A stretch of DNA of 64,000 nucleotides from Limnephilus marmoratus (GCA_917880885.1 OU862915.1:33178676-33242675), one strand, 5' to 3'. Shown: positions 21,766 through 32,100, counted from the stretch's first letter. A program made the numbers and translations. Notes: a model not told the origin generated them from the sequence alone.

Positions 21766-22003
21766 AGTTGGTCGTGTGTCTTTTGACATGAGTACCGCCC
21801 CTTTTGGTCGTGTGTCTTTAATTGGACATGAGTACCGCCCCTTTTGGTCGTGTGTCATTAAATTTGGCATGAGAACCGCCCCTTTTGGTCGTGTGTCATT
21901 AAATTTGGCATGAGAACCGCCCTTTTTGGTCGTGTGTCATTAAATTTGGCATGAGAACCGCCCTTTTTGGTCGTGTGTCATTAATTTGTCATGAGAACCG
22001 CCT
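21766..22003 (+). repeat. Short tandem repeat, 36-41 bp, 6 copies
   Basis: Units read TTGGTCGTGTGTCATTAA, then TTGGCATGAGAACCGCCCC. The phrase GGTCGTGTGTC recurs near 21770, 21806, 21846, 21887, 21928 and 21969. The last four spacings are 41 bp. It lies inside the LARD. Confidence 0.9.
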
Positions 22004-22005
22004 TG

Positions 22006-22262
22006 TATTTATAATTGTGTACTTGTATAATCTGTACACGAGACGTGAAGACGTAATAATACTTACCGTGATTCGTGTGAACGACATAATATCGGCCTAG
22101 CTATCTTCTTTAAGATGCATTGTATAACACTCTTTGACTTCTGTCTGTAATTGAGCTGTACCTTGTTATAATTGTGTACTTATATAATTTGTGCACCAAA
22201 CGTGAAGACGTTACAATACTCACCATGAATCGTGTGAACGAAATAATATCAACCCTTTTTGT
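22006..22262 (+). repeat. Two-copy ~150-bp tandem duplication in the LARD
   Basis: TATAATTGTGTACTTGTATAA, ACGTGAAGACGT and TCGTGTGAACGA occur twice (22010-22095 and 22168-22250) with about 80-85% identity by eye. Confidence 0.7.
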
Positions 22263-24123
22263 GCGCACTACACAAAGTAGTCCACAACCTTTTTGCAAAT
22301 TGTTCAACGACAATGCCCGTGGACTTCCTGTTTTGCCACTTCTCTCTCTAAAGGAAAGAAGCCCAGGAATATCTACTATCTCAAAAGGACTAGCTTGTCA
22401 GCTTCACTGTCAGCTATGGGGCATAGTGCCGTGGGAGTTAATCGAATGGGCACAAAATCCACCAAACTCGTCGTCTGGGAAGCGAATAAAAGAAATCCCA
22501 GGATTGTGAAATTGGAGCGAGGGTCTATCTTTTCTCACAATCAAGAAGTTTTAAGTGACCCCTAATCTTTCGTCAAATACATGCGAAAGACTAGTCTCTT
22601 TGGTAATGTGTATTCCTTCTCATATCATTTTTTTTCTTATGTAAAGAGTCAGGAAGCATGCTGGTGGATTACGTTTCATACTCACATAGAGTTTGAATTG
22701 GAAAATAGTCCAGTCCCTAGCAAGTTTCGTCACTCAACTCCCCTCCATCCATTTTCCCCTTCCCTCCCTCATGTTCTCATCATGCATGAAGTGGAAGATC
22801 CGTTGTTGTCCATATTTCGCCCTCACTTGGAGTTCGAATCGGTACCTAACCAGGCATAACGGGCCTTCTATTTCACTCTTGTCATATGTTTCATCTGTTC
22901 TTCATCCTGGTTTCAATGAGGCAGATTCATGAATATTGGACACGTATGTTATGCACTTGGCGTATCATCTGTCTCTTATCGACAACCTTTATCCATGAAT
23001 CAGTTTCGCTGCCTTGCCGTGACTCGTTCACGACTTTGTGTCTTGTTCTTTGAAATTCTTCAAAAATGGTACCATTTTATGTTAACATAGGCCATGGAAG
23101 GCCGGTTGCTTTTCAACCAAGGTATTTTGTCACCCGGCAAAGCCAGGTTATCCTAACAAAGGATACCTTTGTATTCATTTTCAAAAATTTTATTGTACAC
23201 TAGCTAGGAATCTCTCTCTCTCTTAATCTCTCTGGGTCACCGGGTTAAAACCTCGTTTGCTATTCTCTGAACACACTTTGTTTCTCTCCAAACTTTTCTT
23301 CATTGGTCTCTAGGCAGGTAAACTTCAAGAATTTTGCTTTAATAATAATTCCTCCCGGATTTAAAAAGAAGCCCAGAAGGATGTCTCCATCGGCAGCCAA
23401 GCTGAGCTTCACTTCCTAGCAGCCTTCGCTGTGGTTACAAGGTCCCCCGCCGCCATTTTCTACATATTTGTTCCTGAAAGCACAGACCATACCGCCCCTA
23501 TGTATGTTGTCTTGTTGCGCCATTGCGAGCCGAGTTGTCCCGCTATATACAATGACACTCTGGACTACCTTTGGGCACGCTAGCCCCTGGGTTTTGTTCC
23601 TGCTCTCGCTACCAAGCCAGTTTTGCCGTCTCTTGCTCTGTCATGCAGTGACGCACACCATGTCATGTGTAAACCATTATTACCTTGACTCTCCAGTATT
23701 CGCTGAATGCGCACCCTCACAAGTTATTCCGAGCTACATTATGCTTCGATAACCATTATACACGATCCGTGCCCACCATAATGGCACATTAGGATTCGTA
23801 CTGGCATGTCTGCAGATCCTGGATTCTTCTCCTCAACAACCTTTGTAACCATAGCCCTCCGCACTGCAACCACAGTCTCCACTTCGTAACCTTCGACGTC
23901 TACGACAAAAACAAGTGTTTTTTTCTCCAAGGCCTAGTGTACTCTTGAGTGTTATCTCAAATGGGTCAGATTACAGTGATAATGTAATCCCTTCAGAGTC
24001 TGTGAAATCACGTCTCTTCGCAATTCTTCGAAACTCTTCGAACCCCGTCAAAAACACAAACAAATCTACGCACCGCAAATTTAGCTTCCAGACCAATGAA
24101 ACCCTAGAGTCACATTTTTTGTT

Positions 24124-24272
24124 CATAATTTTGTCTTTGTTTTCACATTTTCATAATTTTGTCCTTGTTTTCACATTTTCATAATTTTGTCCTTGTTTTC
24201 ACATTTTCATAATTTTGTCCTTGTTTTCACATTTTCATAATTTTGTCTTTGTTTTCACATTTTCATAACCTT
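24124..24272 (+). repeat. 28-bp tandem repeat, 5 copies
   Basis: CATAATTTTGTCCTTGTTTT plus CACATTTT repeats with exact 28-bp spacing near the 3' end of the LARD interior. Confidence 0.9.
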
Positions 24273-24500
24273 GTTTTTGTTCTTTCAATTGCATAAATAT
24301 GTATGTTGTTTCACCCCTCCTTGTGATAACTGCCTGTTCCTCATATTTTATGTACCCCCCTCCCTACCCTGACAAACATTGTACCTAGTTTTAAGATGTT
24401 AGTCAGCTCTCTCTCTGGTCAACGAATCTCTCTTTCAACTCCCGCGGGTAACGTAGAGGGTTCTTGCCCTATTGCTCCATTGCCACGTCGCTTTTTTCCG

Positions 24501-24514
24501 AGCGCGGGGGGAGG
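24501..24514 (+). other. Polypurine tract of the LARD-like element
   Basis: AGCGCGGGGGGAGG immediately precedes the right LTR, the position expected for plus-strand priming. Confidence 0.65.
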
Positions 24515-25245
24515 TGTTACAATACACAAATACGCCCCTGCAAATTACTCGGCCCCCCTCCTCCCAAGTTGTAGAGCACGCCACTGCGCAAACTACAGTT
24601 TCACTCCCGCGCCGCTAGCTTACCGGCGCGCTACAGGCGGCGGAACCCAAGCAAGCCACCGTCGACAGCGAGCCGCCAACCGCATTCTTCTCCAGCGCCT
24701 GGCTTGAGCGCCCGTGTTGCCGTAAACCGTTCCGCACAGTTCCGGAACATTCTGCAAGCCACGATGCAGCGTGTTTTGCATAGTGACTTGCGGGAACTCC
24801 AAGAATGGCTATATTCTTTCCCGTCACTGAATCTACAAGAGTTCAGCCCCCAGCTGTGAGTACCTGAACCAATTTAACTCCCCTTATTTGCGTGTGTGCG
24901 CAGTAAATTCACCGCGGAGATAAATAGCCCTACCAGAGAGATTATAGAGATAGATTCCTCCATTTTAGATATAACTGTTGTTGCTACCCTGAATTACTAT
25001 GTATGCATTATTGTGATATTGTGTCTACGCAGGTGTTTTACCCAATATAACCGTTGTTTACCCTGATTACTGGTTTCACTGCCTTCCCCCAGCCCGTAGA
25101 AATTTGAGCTTTATTTCAGGAAAGACCCACACACGCCTCACAGATCCTACCACCCTGGTGGTGAGGGCCTCTCCCGCTCTGCTGACTAAAAACCTGAGCT
25201 AGTCTGTCGGCAGAATGTAGGGACCCCCATTTAGGTCCGCTAACA
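24515..25245 (+). repeat. 3' LTR of the LARD-like element
   Basis: 731 bp, the partner of 13537-14267. Its short ORFs (24396-24827) duplicate those in the 5' LTR and are not genes. Confidence 0.9.
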
Positions 25246-25249
25246 ACTA

Positions 25250-25748
25250 TTACTCGATTTTGAAAGTAGTTAGCTGTAAAAATATATTTTTGATAATGTA
25301 CAGTAAGTTTGGCCTGTTTGAAGTTATAGTCGTGTCATATTTGACATTTTGTTTACAATAACATCAATCGTATTTTGGAATTGGTTTTAGTATCAAGGGC
25401 TTCTTATACAAGTTATTACACAATCGTCATGATCAGTGTATTATAAATACCAGTGTTGCTGTACGTGTTATGTATAATACAATGTATTATTTCGCAGCCT
25501 CTTACAGATAATCTAAATGTATTGAACCTGTCGAAGAAAGCATATGACAACCCTGGGATTTCAAGAAAGTAATTTACGCTCCCATACAGTACCATGCCGC
25601 CAACACGTTATTCCCTCCGCAACCCGCTAAACAATGGGAGTACTGCTATTGGCTAACGAAACACTGTGCGTTTGGCGCATCTTCCATACAACGTCTAAAA
25701 CGCTATTACATTCTTCAATTAACTTATCAATTGAAAACATAAACGCAA
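25250..25748. other. No gene seen
   Basis: Unassigned AT-rich sequence between the LARD and Helitron D, with no supported ORF, repeat or RNA. Confidence 0.5.
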
Positions 25749-26223
25749 TCTATAATATAAAAATGAATCGCTGAATGTGTTGCTAAGCGCATAACTTTCG
25801 AACGATTGCATCAAATTGGATAACTCTTTTTTTGTGTGTTCGTTATTGTCAGGACAAGGTTTTTATAAAACTTCCGGTGAGCTCTGGCATTATGAAATTT
25901 GCATAAAAAAATTGCTATTGGTGGCACGCGAGGAAGCGGCTATTGCTATGGAAAGCGGGAGTGAGGGAGAGATGGGGGAGGGGAACCAGGAAGGGGGAGG
26001 GGAACCTGGGAGGGGGGGGACCTGGGATGGGGGAGGGGAACTCGGGAGGGGGGTTCAGGGGAAGGGAGGGGAGTGGAGTGGGGAGAGGGAAGGTGGAGGT
26101 GACGGAGTGGGAACGGGAGAAAAAATGGGAGGCGGAAGGGGAACGGGACGAATGGGAAAGGACACTCAGGGAGAAACAATTTCTTTATTAAATGGCATAG
26201 CAACACATGCCGGGACCAGCTAG
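25749..26223 (+). mobile_element. Helitron-like element D, complete, 475 bp
   Basis: It starts TCTATAATATAAAAATGAAT after A and ends CGGGACCAGCTAG before T. The terminal hairpin is GGCATAGCAACACATGCC. The purine-rich middle (25960-26160) holds G-rich repeats complementary to the C-rich tracts of copies B and C. It is non-autonomous. The ORFs at 25816-26223 are low-complexity Gly/Glu readings. Confidence 0.85.
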
Positions 26224-26589
26224 TTGATAATAAATACATGCAGCAGCATCATTGGACTCGAAAACACATCTGAAGAACCCCGTAATACTTTCACCAGAGG
26301 AGCAGGCAGCAATGATCACCACCAAGAAAATGATTGACTATTTACGTCACCCTTACTCTGCGACCAGCCAAGCCACTATTGGTCAATGCTGAACGAAGGA
26401 AATCTCTAAATCGTAAATATTTACAATGAATTCATCTTCCAGAAAACTTGGAGCTAAATTTAGCTAAATTTTCAATAATTAAATATCATCACCTATAAAT
26501 GGGTATATGCTACAATAACAACTCAAAAAGTGATGTCTACTAGTGATTGTTGCACTTTAAGAAAAATATTTACTCAATATTGTACCTCA
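26224..26589. other. No gene seen
   Basis: Unassigned sequence between the Helitron and the G-tract MITE. It has no ORF with recognisable content. Confidence 0.5.
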
Positions 26590-26990
26590 AGGAACGTACC
26601 CATACTACGTGACCTGTTTAGGGGGGGGGGATCTTCAAAATACCACGCTTGATCACAATTGGGGGGGCGTAGGTTTTTATCACGTAGTCAATCTAGAAAT
26701 CTTTTTATATTTTTTCCACTAACTTTTTAATATTTTTCCACTTGTAATTATAGGCACGCATGCACTCTTGCCGTCACGCAGCAAGCGCCGAATTAATAAC
26801 AACAAATATAAGCCAATTTTTTTTTTTTCAACTTTTTTTAGCAAGAAATGATTCAAAACCATATTTATGATTTACTACGTGAAAACTTTAGGGGGAGGGG
26901 GGGGGGGTCTTGGAATATACTACAAGTGGTCACCGGGGGGGGGGGATTAAAAATTGCAAAAAATGGGTCACGTAGTTTGGGTACGTTCCC
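26590..26990. mobile_element. G-tract MITE (GGGAACGTACCC family), copy 1
   Basis: The ends GGAACGTACCCATACTACGTGAC and GTCACGTAGTTTGGGTACGTTCC are inverted copies. G runs lie just inside each end (26620-26630; 26890-26945), and a second TATTTACTACGTGAAAACTTT-like end lies within, so one copy may have landed in another. The clean relative is 52405-52563. Confidence 0.75.
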
Positions 26991-27093
26991 TTATATCTCA
27001 CATTTGTAAACTTGTACCTTTTCTTTTTTAAAACAATAAAAATGATGTGAGACTTTGGTTTTGGGGATCGAGACTGTCTTGGCAATGGCTATA

Positions 27094-27519
27094 AAGCCTC
27101 GATGACACACGGCGAGTTACAAGCTACTATCTACTAAGTTTTAAAAGCGGGTAAATCTGCGAGTGAGATTATCATGATGACACACAAAACTGTCCACTCG
27201 CTCAGAAGCGTAGGAAACTGAGGCCGCTGCTAGCACCAGTAACAAGAATAATGACGCCTGCGTGAACTAATTCTTCAAATGTTTGACAGTCGAAATCAGC
27301 TGTTTATCGGAAGCCATGTTGGAAACATAAATAAACCAATCAAGAGCAAGCGTGTAGGCGAGTAAAGTTGACGACCTTTCAACTTTTTTTCGTAGATTGT
27401 CAACAATCTGCTAGTCGCTGCTAGTTAGCAAGTAACACGATGACTCTGGGTGAGTTTACTGACAGATAGTGAATTTCCCAGATAGTAGCTTGTAAACTCG
27501 CTGTGTGTCATCGAGGCTT
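27094..27519. mobile_element. TIR element, ~426 bp, TA-flanked
   Basis: AAGCCTCGATGACACACGGC at the left mirrors GCTGTGTGTCATCGAGGCTT at the right. The repeats continue about 40 bp (GAGTTACAAGCTACTATCT) with small differences. TA lies outside at 27092-27093 and 27520-27521. The superfamily is uncertain, Tc1/mariner or Harbinger-like. It has no coding content. Confidence 0.75.
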
Positions 27520-27521
27520 TA

Positions 27522-28281
27522 GACACAATTTTAACATATCTGACTGCAAATAGTAGCGATTAGGAAAAATACCTAATACAAACACCCTACAAAGAATATG
27601 GATGTTTTGTGCCCCAAAAGTCCGACCCGGATTTACCCTATAAAAACAGACGGCAAACCGGTAGGAAGTCAGTTAAAAACTACAAAGCCAAGAAGAGGCA
27701 AGTCAAGAAACAAGGAGGCGAGGCAAGAAACCAAAGTCTCCAAGTTCAAACCTCTTTTCAAGTGTTTAGTGAGATTCAGTTTTACCCTTCTTCCCAGTAT
27801 CCCGGTCTCCTGAACCCCAAAAACTCCAGTCTCCAAAGCGCAAAAATGTACTTTAATTTTACCTAGAATCATTCCAGTAGTAAATTCATCCAAAAGACCA
27901 GTGGCGTACGAATTCCACTAACGTACCAAATTCCATTGGCTAAGCACATCGTTGATTTTTGCGACTTAAGGGCGTTTGAAAAGGTTGCAAAGGTTGCAAT
28001 ATCATTATTCATTTACTCAAATGATAACATTGATAACATAATTGAGCATGAATTCACTCACCACACCCAAGAGCCTCGTCTCTTTATGGTGAGGAAAGGC
28101 GTTTATTATATTCATATTACAAATCTGTTTTCACATGTAAAAAAATGTATAATTATTGTAAAAACATACAAATATTAAATTTAAAACATTTTTTTTTTAA
28201 ATCGTAGCCTTAGTTCTTGTTTGTCAATAGGCCACTAGGAAATTTTACAGGAGAAGGTTTTCTTTCATTATTTCAATAAAA
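27522..28281. other. No gene seen
   Basis: Overlapping ORFs at 27598-27893 and 27936-28178 carry no recognised motif and are judged chance. The rest is AT-rich. Confidence 0.45.
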
Positions 28282-28294
28282 CATTATGATAGGT

Positions 28295-28474
28295 TTTTTC
28301 GTTATTTGTTTTTGGGGTGTTATGCCGTGTTGCGCTACCTCCTTCTTTAGCCAACGTTTCGGACAGCGTTGCAGTGTCCATCATCAGGGCAGATGAAGGA
28401 GGTAGCGCAACACGGTATAACACCCAAAAACAAATAACGAAAATACTTTTGGCCGTGAAAATCTTAACACGTAT
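28295..28474 (-). mobile_element. 180-bp Penelope-type element with hammerhead and long palindrome
   Basis: An exact 13-bp duplication CATTATGATAGGT lies at 28282-28294 and 28475-28487. Inside, arms of about 48 bp at 28297-28345 and 28395-28444 are inverted copies with one indel and one mismatch. They contain TGTTGCGCTACCTCCTTC and its complement and enclose a ~50-bp hammerhead-like core. The remaining ~30 bp (ACTTTTGGCCGTGAAAATC) has no match elsewhere in the window. There is no coding sequence. Confidence 0.8.
28340..28400 (-). ncRNA. Hammerhead ribozyme fold
   Basis: On the minus strand: stem I outer CCTTC and inner GCC; core box CTGATGA (28387-28381); stem II GGACA-loop-TGTCC (28379-28361); core GAAA (28360-28357); a minimal stem III (C-G) ending in GTT; then GGC and GAAGG closing stem I. 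All catalytic boxes are intact and all stems pair. The near-absent stem III resembles hammerheads described in Penelope-like retroelements, which are thought to cleave as dimers. Function is inferred from structure only. Confidence 0.75.
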
Positions 28475-29140
28475 CATTATGATAGGTGTTTAAGATAAAG
28501 CTATTTCCGTAAAGGTAAAGAGGTCTCATTAGTTTAAATAATTCTTAATTACTATCATTTTTTATAATTTATTTTTAATTATTGGAGATTGAAATAAAAC
28601 TAATATGGTTTATTGAACACACAAGAAGTGAGGCGACGATTTGGGCTAAAGTTCGGTGTTTGGGAGAAATTCCTAAAAAATAAAACTAGTTATTTTTATA
28701 CTAATTTGGGGTCGGGGAATCCGAATCTGAAAGAATTAGGCGGCGGCAAGCAATATTAACTGAGTTACACGACTTTAAAATTTTTTATACACACACAGGA
28801 AAATAGCCATTTTGGAAGCATTTTGATTCCTAGACAATCAAACTAGTTATTTTTATACTAACTATGGGTCGGGGAATCCGAATCCGAAAGAATTAGGCGG
28901 CGGCAAGCAATATTAACTGAATTACACGACTTAAAAATTTTCTATACACACACACATGAAAATATTCCTTTCGAAAGCATTTTGGCAAACGTAGTACAAA
29001 GATCATAGAAAAACAAGATAACATAGATGTTTTTACCACACAAAATTAAGTGTTGCCATTAAGCAGTAATATCAATAACGTAAAATAACATGTTTATATT
29101 TTAAGTACTTATTTTTTATAAATTTTACTCACTTTTGTAT

Positions 29141-29369
29141 CACAAACCATGTTACATAAACCCAGCGTAGCTGCTAAACTACTTGAAAACAGGGATGTTT
29201 TTTTGCCGTGACGCGAGCAGGCGGTATAAAGGGGCACAAACCATGTTACACAAACCTGGCGTAGCCGCTAAACTACTTGAAAACAGTGATGTTTTTTTGC
29301 CGTGACGCGAGCAGGCGGTATAAAGGGGCACAAACCATGTTACACAAACCTGGCGTAGCCGCTAAACTA
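29141..29369 (+). repeat. 94-bp inner repeat array of FB1, left part
   Basis: Units begin CACAAACCATGTTACACAAA at 29141, 29235 and 29329, exactly 94 bp apart. They contain GCGTAGCCGCTAAACTACTTG, GATGTTTTTTTGCCGTGACG, CGAGCAGGCGG and TATAAAGGGG. Similar units occur at 31357-31530, 32398-32690, 33363-33490, 45345-45475 and, reversed, 43205-43815. Confidence 0.9.
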
Positions 29370-30272
29370 TGAGGGAGCGGGAGACAGAAATGAAAGGCGT
29401 GCAGTCGATGTGTGAGTCAGTCTTTATTGTGGCTACGTAGCGGAGGTCGATGCGGAGCGGGAGCGGAGTGGAGTGATGCTGCTGCGTGGTGAGTGAAGAT
29501 GAAGGTCAGGACATTACGGCGGTGAAGATCACAGGTCTTCAGGAAGCCGGCGTATTACCCTACACCATGGCGGTGTAGACGAGACCTTGGTCCAGGCGGT
29601 CGATCGACGTCGTGTTGACGGGATATGGCGGCTGTGTGTCCAGTGGGTCGGAGCACACACGTGACGCAGGAAGGAACCTTGAGAGGCGATGAGGATGCTG
29701 GCGCGTTGCCAGGTGCTGGTTGCTGCTCGTTGCAGGATGCTGGATGATGGCGCGTTGCCGTGCTGTTGGTTGTGGTAGCTGCTCGTTGCAGGGTGCTGGT
29801 TGACATCTCATGTCGAGATGGTAGTCGGAGAGGTTCCTCGAAGGTGCTGGAATGTTCCTGGGTCACGCTGGATGAATAATGTTCACTGTTATCTGCGCGA
29901 GGCCCGTGCCCCGCGCGGGCAGGTACTTAGTCGCGACACTGCTCGTTCTGTGTTCCTTTATCGATGAATGAATACTGAGGTACTGACTGACTCCGAGCCG
30001 GCGAGCGCGGCTTATATACCCGTGGCAAGTAATTAATTCTCGCGGTAGGTAATGCGGCGAATTCACGTAAAGGTGAGAAATCGCTCGAACTTTCTGCGGG
30101 CACTTGAACGGTACAGCCAGACGTTCTAGGTCTTTCGCCTAGGTGGCGGTGTTTATTTACGATGCGCCAGTTACTACCACGCTAAGGTAGGTATGCCTTA
30201 TCTTCCAGCAAATTCTGTGGAGGTCAGTGGCGCTGCGGTAAATTTCACAGAGCGGGTTAAGTAGCCGCTACA
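29370..30272 (-). repeat. 3' LTR of the TRIM-like element
   Basis: 903 bp. On the minus strand it starts TGTAGCGGCTAC, has GGGTATATAAGCC as a promoter-like box (about 30018) and ACAATAAAGACTG as a polyadenylation-like site (about 29437), and ends GCTCCCTCA. Confidence 0.7.
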
Positions 30273-30445
30273 GACCCCCTTCCCAGTGGTACGGAGTACG
30301 GTTGAGGGATGATGATGCCAGGGTTTGCAGAAAAGCCGGGTAGATGCTGCTCGGTGCATCCATGCTGGTGCGTCTCTACCGATTCCCTCGTTTTTGCGGT
30401 GTTACCGGTGCGTCGTGGTAACACTGTTGTCAGGAAGTTGCGTGC

Positions 30446-30474
30446 TGCGTGTTCAAATCACGTCGGGGTCACCA
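30446..30474 (-). other. Primer binding site, tRNA-Trp, 29 nt
   Basis: The plus strand reads TGCGTGTTCAAATCACGTCG followed by GGGTCACCA, which equals, from memory, the T-arm, acceptor stem and CCA of insect tRNA-Trp. The minus strand therefore starts TGGTGACCCCGACGTGAT, two bases after the LTR. The match is far longer than the usual ~18 nt. Confidence 0.85.
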
Positions 30475-30475
30475 A

Positions 30476-31352
30476 TGAGGGAGCGGTCCGTATCGGTAGA
30501 GACGGGAGATAAATGAAAGGCGTCATGTCGAAGTGGTGAGTCAGTCATTTATTGGGCTACGTAGCAGATGGTCGATGGTCGGTAACATGATGTAATGCGG
30601 AGTGCCGTAGATGATGCTGCAGGCGTACGGAGGTGGAGATGGTGTGGTGAAGGTCAGCGAGTTGCTCGACACCATGGCGGTGGAGATGACCTATCTTCCA
30701 GGCCGTTGCTCGACGCTTTGAAACGCGGAGATGAACGGTGTGTGGCTCGGTGAGCTGAGCCACCAGCAGGTAGTCCTGACGAGGCGGAGCGTGTTCCATG
30801 GCAGCGAAGCACAGTGAGGCTTCGGGGTGCCATGAAGTGGTGAGTTGATCCCTTGGACTGAAGGTGACGCAAGCCTTGTAAGTCGCGGGATGGAGCTGAT
30901 CTCAGGAGCTGAAGACACGATGGGCCTTGTAGCTGAGACGTGGTGATGGACCTCGAGGAAACTGCCCTGGAGAGTAGCGATACCATGCAGGAGCACTTAT
31001 TACATGTTGAGATGTTGGCCGACTGTAAGTGTGAGACTGAACTGGACTGAACTGCAGCGGGCGAGCGATCGGCTGCTTATATAGCCGCGGTAGAGTAACT
31101 ACCTCGCGGTAGGTAATACGAGCCACTTCGAGAATATTCGGCGCCGTACAGATATTGTACGGTGCTGTCTCGAGACCTTTCTAGGCGGGGCGATATTATT
31201 ATCGTCAGGCTGGCACGGGAGGCGAGAAAGTACATCGCGGCCAGTATAGGTACGAAGGTACCTAGGCAAGTAGGTTTGCCGATGGGCGCGAATATTTAGA
31301 TGTTTCTCGTATGTTCTTTTGATGGCGATGATAATAATGATGTGTCGCCACA
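30476..31352 (-). repeat. 5' LTR of the TRIM-like element
   Basis: 877 bp. On the minus strand it starts TGTGGCGACACATC, has GGCTATATAAGCAG (about 31080), CCCAATAAATGACTG (about 30550), and ends GCTCCCTCA. It aligns with the other LTR mainly near the TATA region and at the 3' end. Confidence 0.7.
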
Positions 31353-31630
31353 ACTACTTGAAAACAGGGATGTTTTTTTTTGCCGTGACGCGAGCAGGCG
31401 GTATAAAGGGGCACAAACCATGTTACACAAACCTAACGTAGCCGCTAAACTACTTGAAAACAGGGATGTTTTTTTGCCGTGACGCGAGCAGGCGGTATAA
31501 AGGGGCACAAACCATGTTACACAAACCTAGCGTTAGGTTAGGTTAGGTTAGGGACGCGAGCAGGCGGTATAAAGGGGCACAAACCATGTTACACAAACCT
31601 AGCGTTAGGTTAGGTTAGGTTAGGTATTTT
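31353..31630 (+). repeat. 94-bp inner repeats of FB1, right part, with TTAGG runs
   Basis: This continues the FB1 array to 31530. Then (TTAGG)4-like runs occur at 31533-31552 and 31604-31625, each following CACAAACCTAGCG. TTAGG is the arthropod telomere repeat. Confidence 0.85.
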
Positions 31631-32100
31631 TAAGACTACGAATTTTCATACTTTTGGTTTAAGAATACGGCCGTTGAGATAGTCATAATTCATCAGGTTA
31701 ATGTGAGGAATTATCGTGTGGGAAAGTATTACTTTATTGATATAGGGATAAATATTTTTGAGAGCTGGTAACACTGCCTGCACATGTTTTAGTAGATTTC
31801 TTGTTTTTCTATGATCTTTGTACTACGTGTGTCAAAATGCTTTCGAAAGGAATATTTTCATGTGTGTGTGTATAGAAAATTTTAAAGTCGTGTAATTCAG
31901 TTAATATTGCTTGCCGCCGCCTAATTCTTTCAGATTCGGATTCCACGGCCCATAGTTAGTATAAAAATAACTAGTTTGATTTTCTAGGAATCAGAATACT
32001 TCCAAAATGGCTATTTTCCTGTATGTGTATAAAAATTTTTAAAGTCGTGTAATTCTGTTAATATTGCTTGCCGCCGCATAATTCCCCGACCCCAAATTAG

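Larger units (their letters stand above)
13537..25245 (+). mobile_element. Non-autonomous LTR retrotransposon (LARD-like), host of a Gypsy insertion
   Basis: Direct repeats of 731 bp at 13537-14267 and 24515-25245 begin TGTTAC and end CTAACA. The 4-bp duplication ACTA flanks the unit at 13533-13536 and 25246-25249. A lysine-tRNA-like primer site follows the left LTR and a purine tract precedes the right one. After subtracting the Gypsy insertion and its duplication (14820-19301), about 5.8 kb of internal sequence remains, with no Gag, protease, RT or integrase motif in any frame; only short ORFs such as 19928-20431 occur. It must have moved with proteins supplied by a relative. LTR identity above 99% means recent movement. 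Confidence 0.85.
29366..31356 (-). mobile_element. Miniature LTR retrotransposon (TRIM-like) with mismatched LTRs
   Basis: The body 29370-31352 is flanked by ACTA at 29366-29369 and 31353-31356. Read on the minus strand: a 5' LTR (31352-30476, TGTGGC...CCTCA), a 203-bp interior with a tryptophan-tRNA primer site and a polypurine tract, and a 3' LTR (30272-29370, TGTAGC...CCTCA). Nothing coding fits in the interior. The two LTRs share layout (TACCTACCGCGAG, then a TATA box, then AATAAA, then GCTCCCTCA) but are different in much of their sequence. The ORFs at 29555-31353 are readings through the LTRs. Confidence 0.8.

Noticed and set aside
21766..22003. CRISPR-like array
   Set aside because: Units repeat head to tail without unique spacers and lie in a eukaryotic retroelement; it is a minisatellite.
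29555..31353. Several minus-strand ORFs of 60-110 codons
   Set aside because: They fall within the LTRs of the TRIM-like element and show no motif; the GC-richness of the LTRs keeps frames open.
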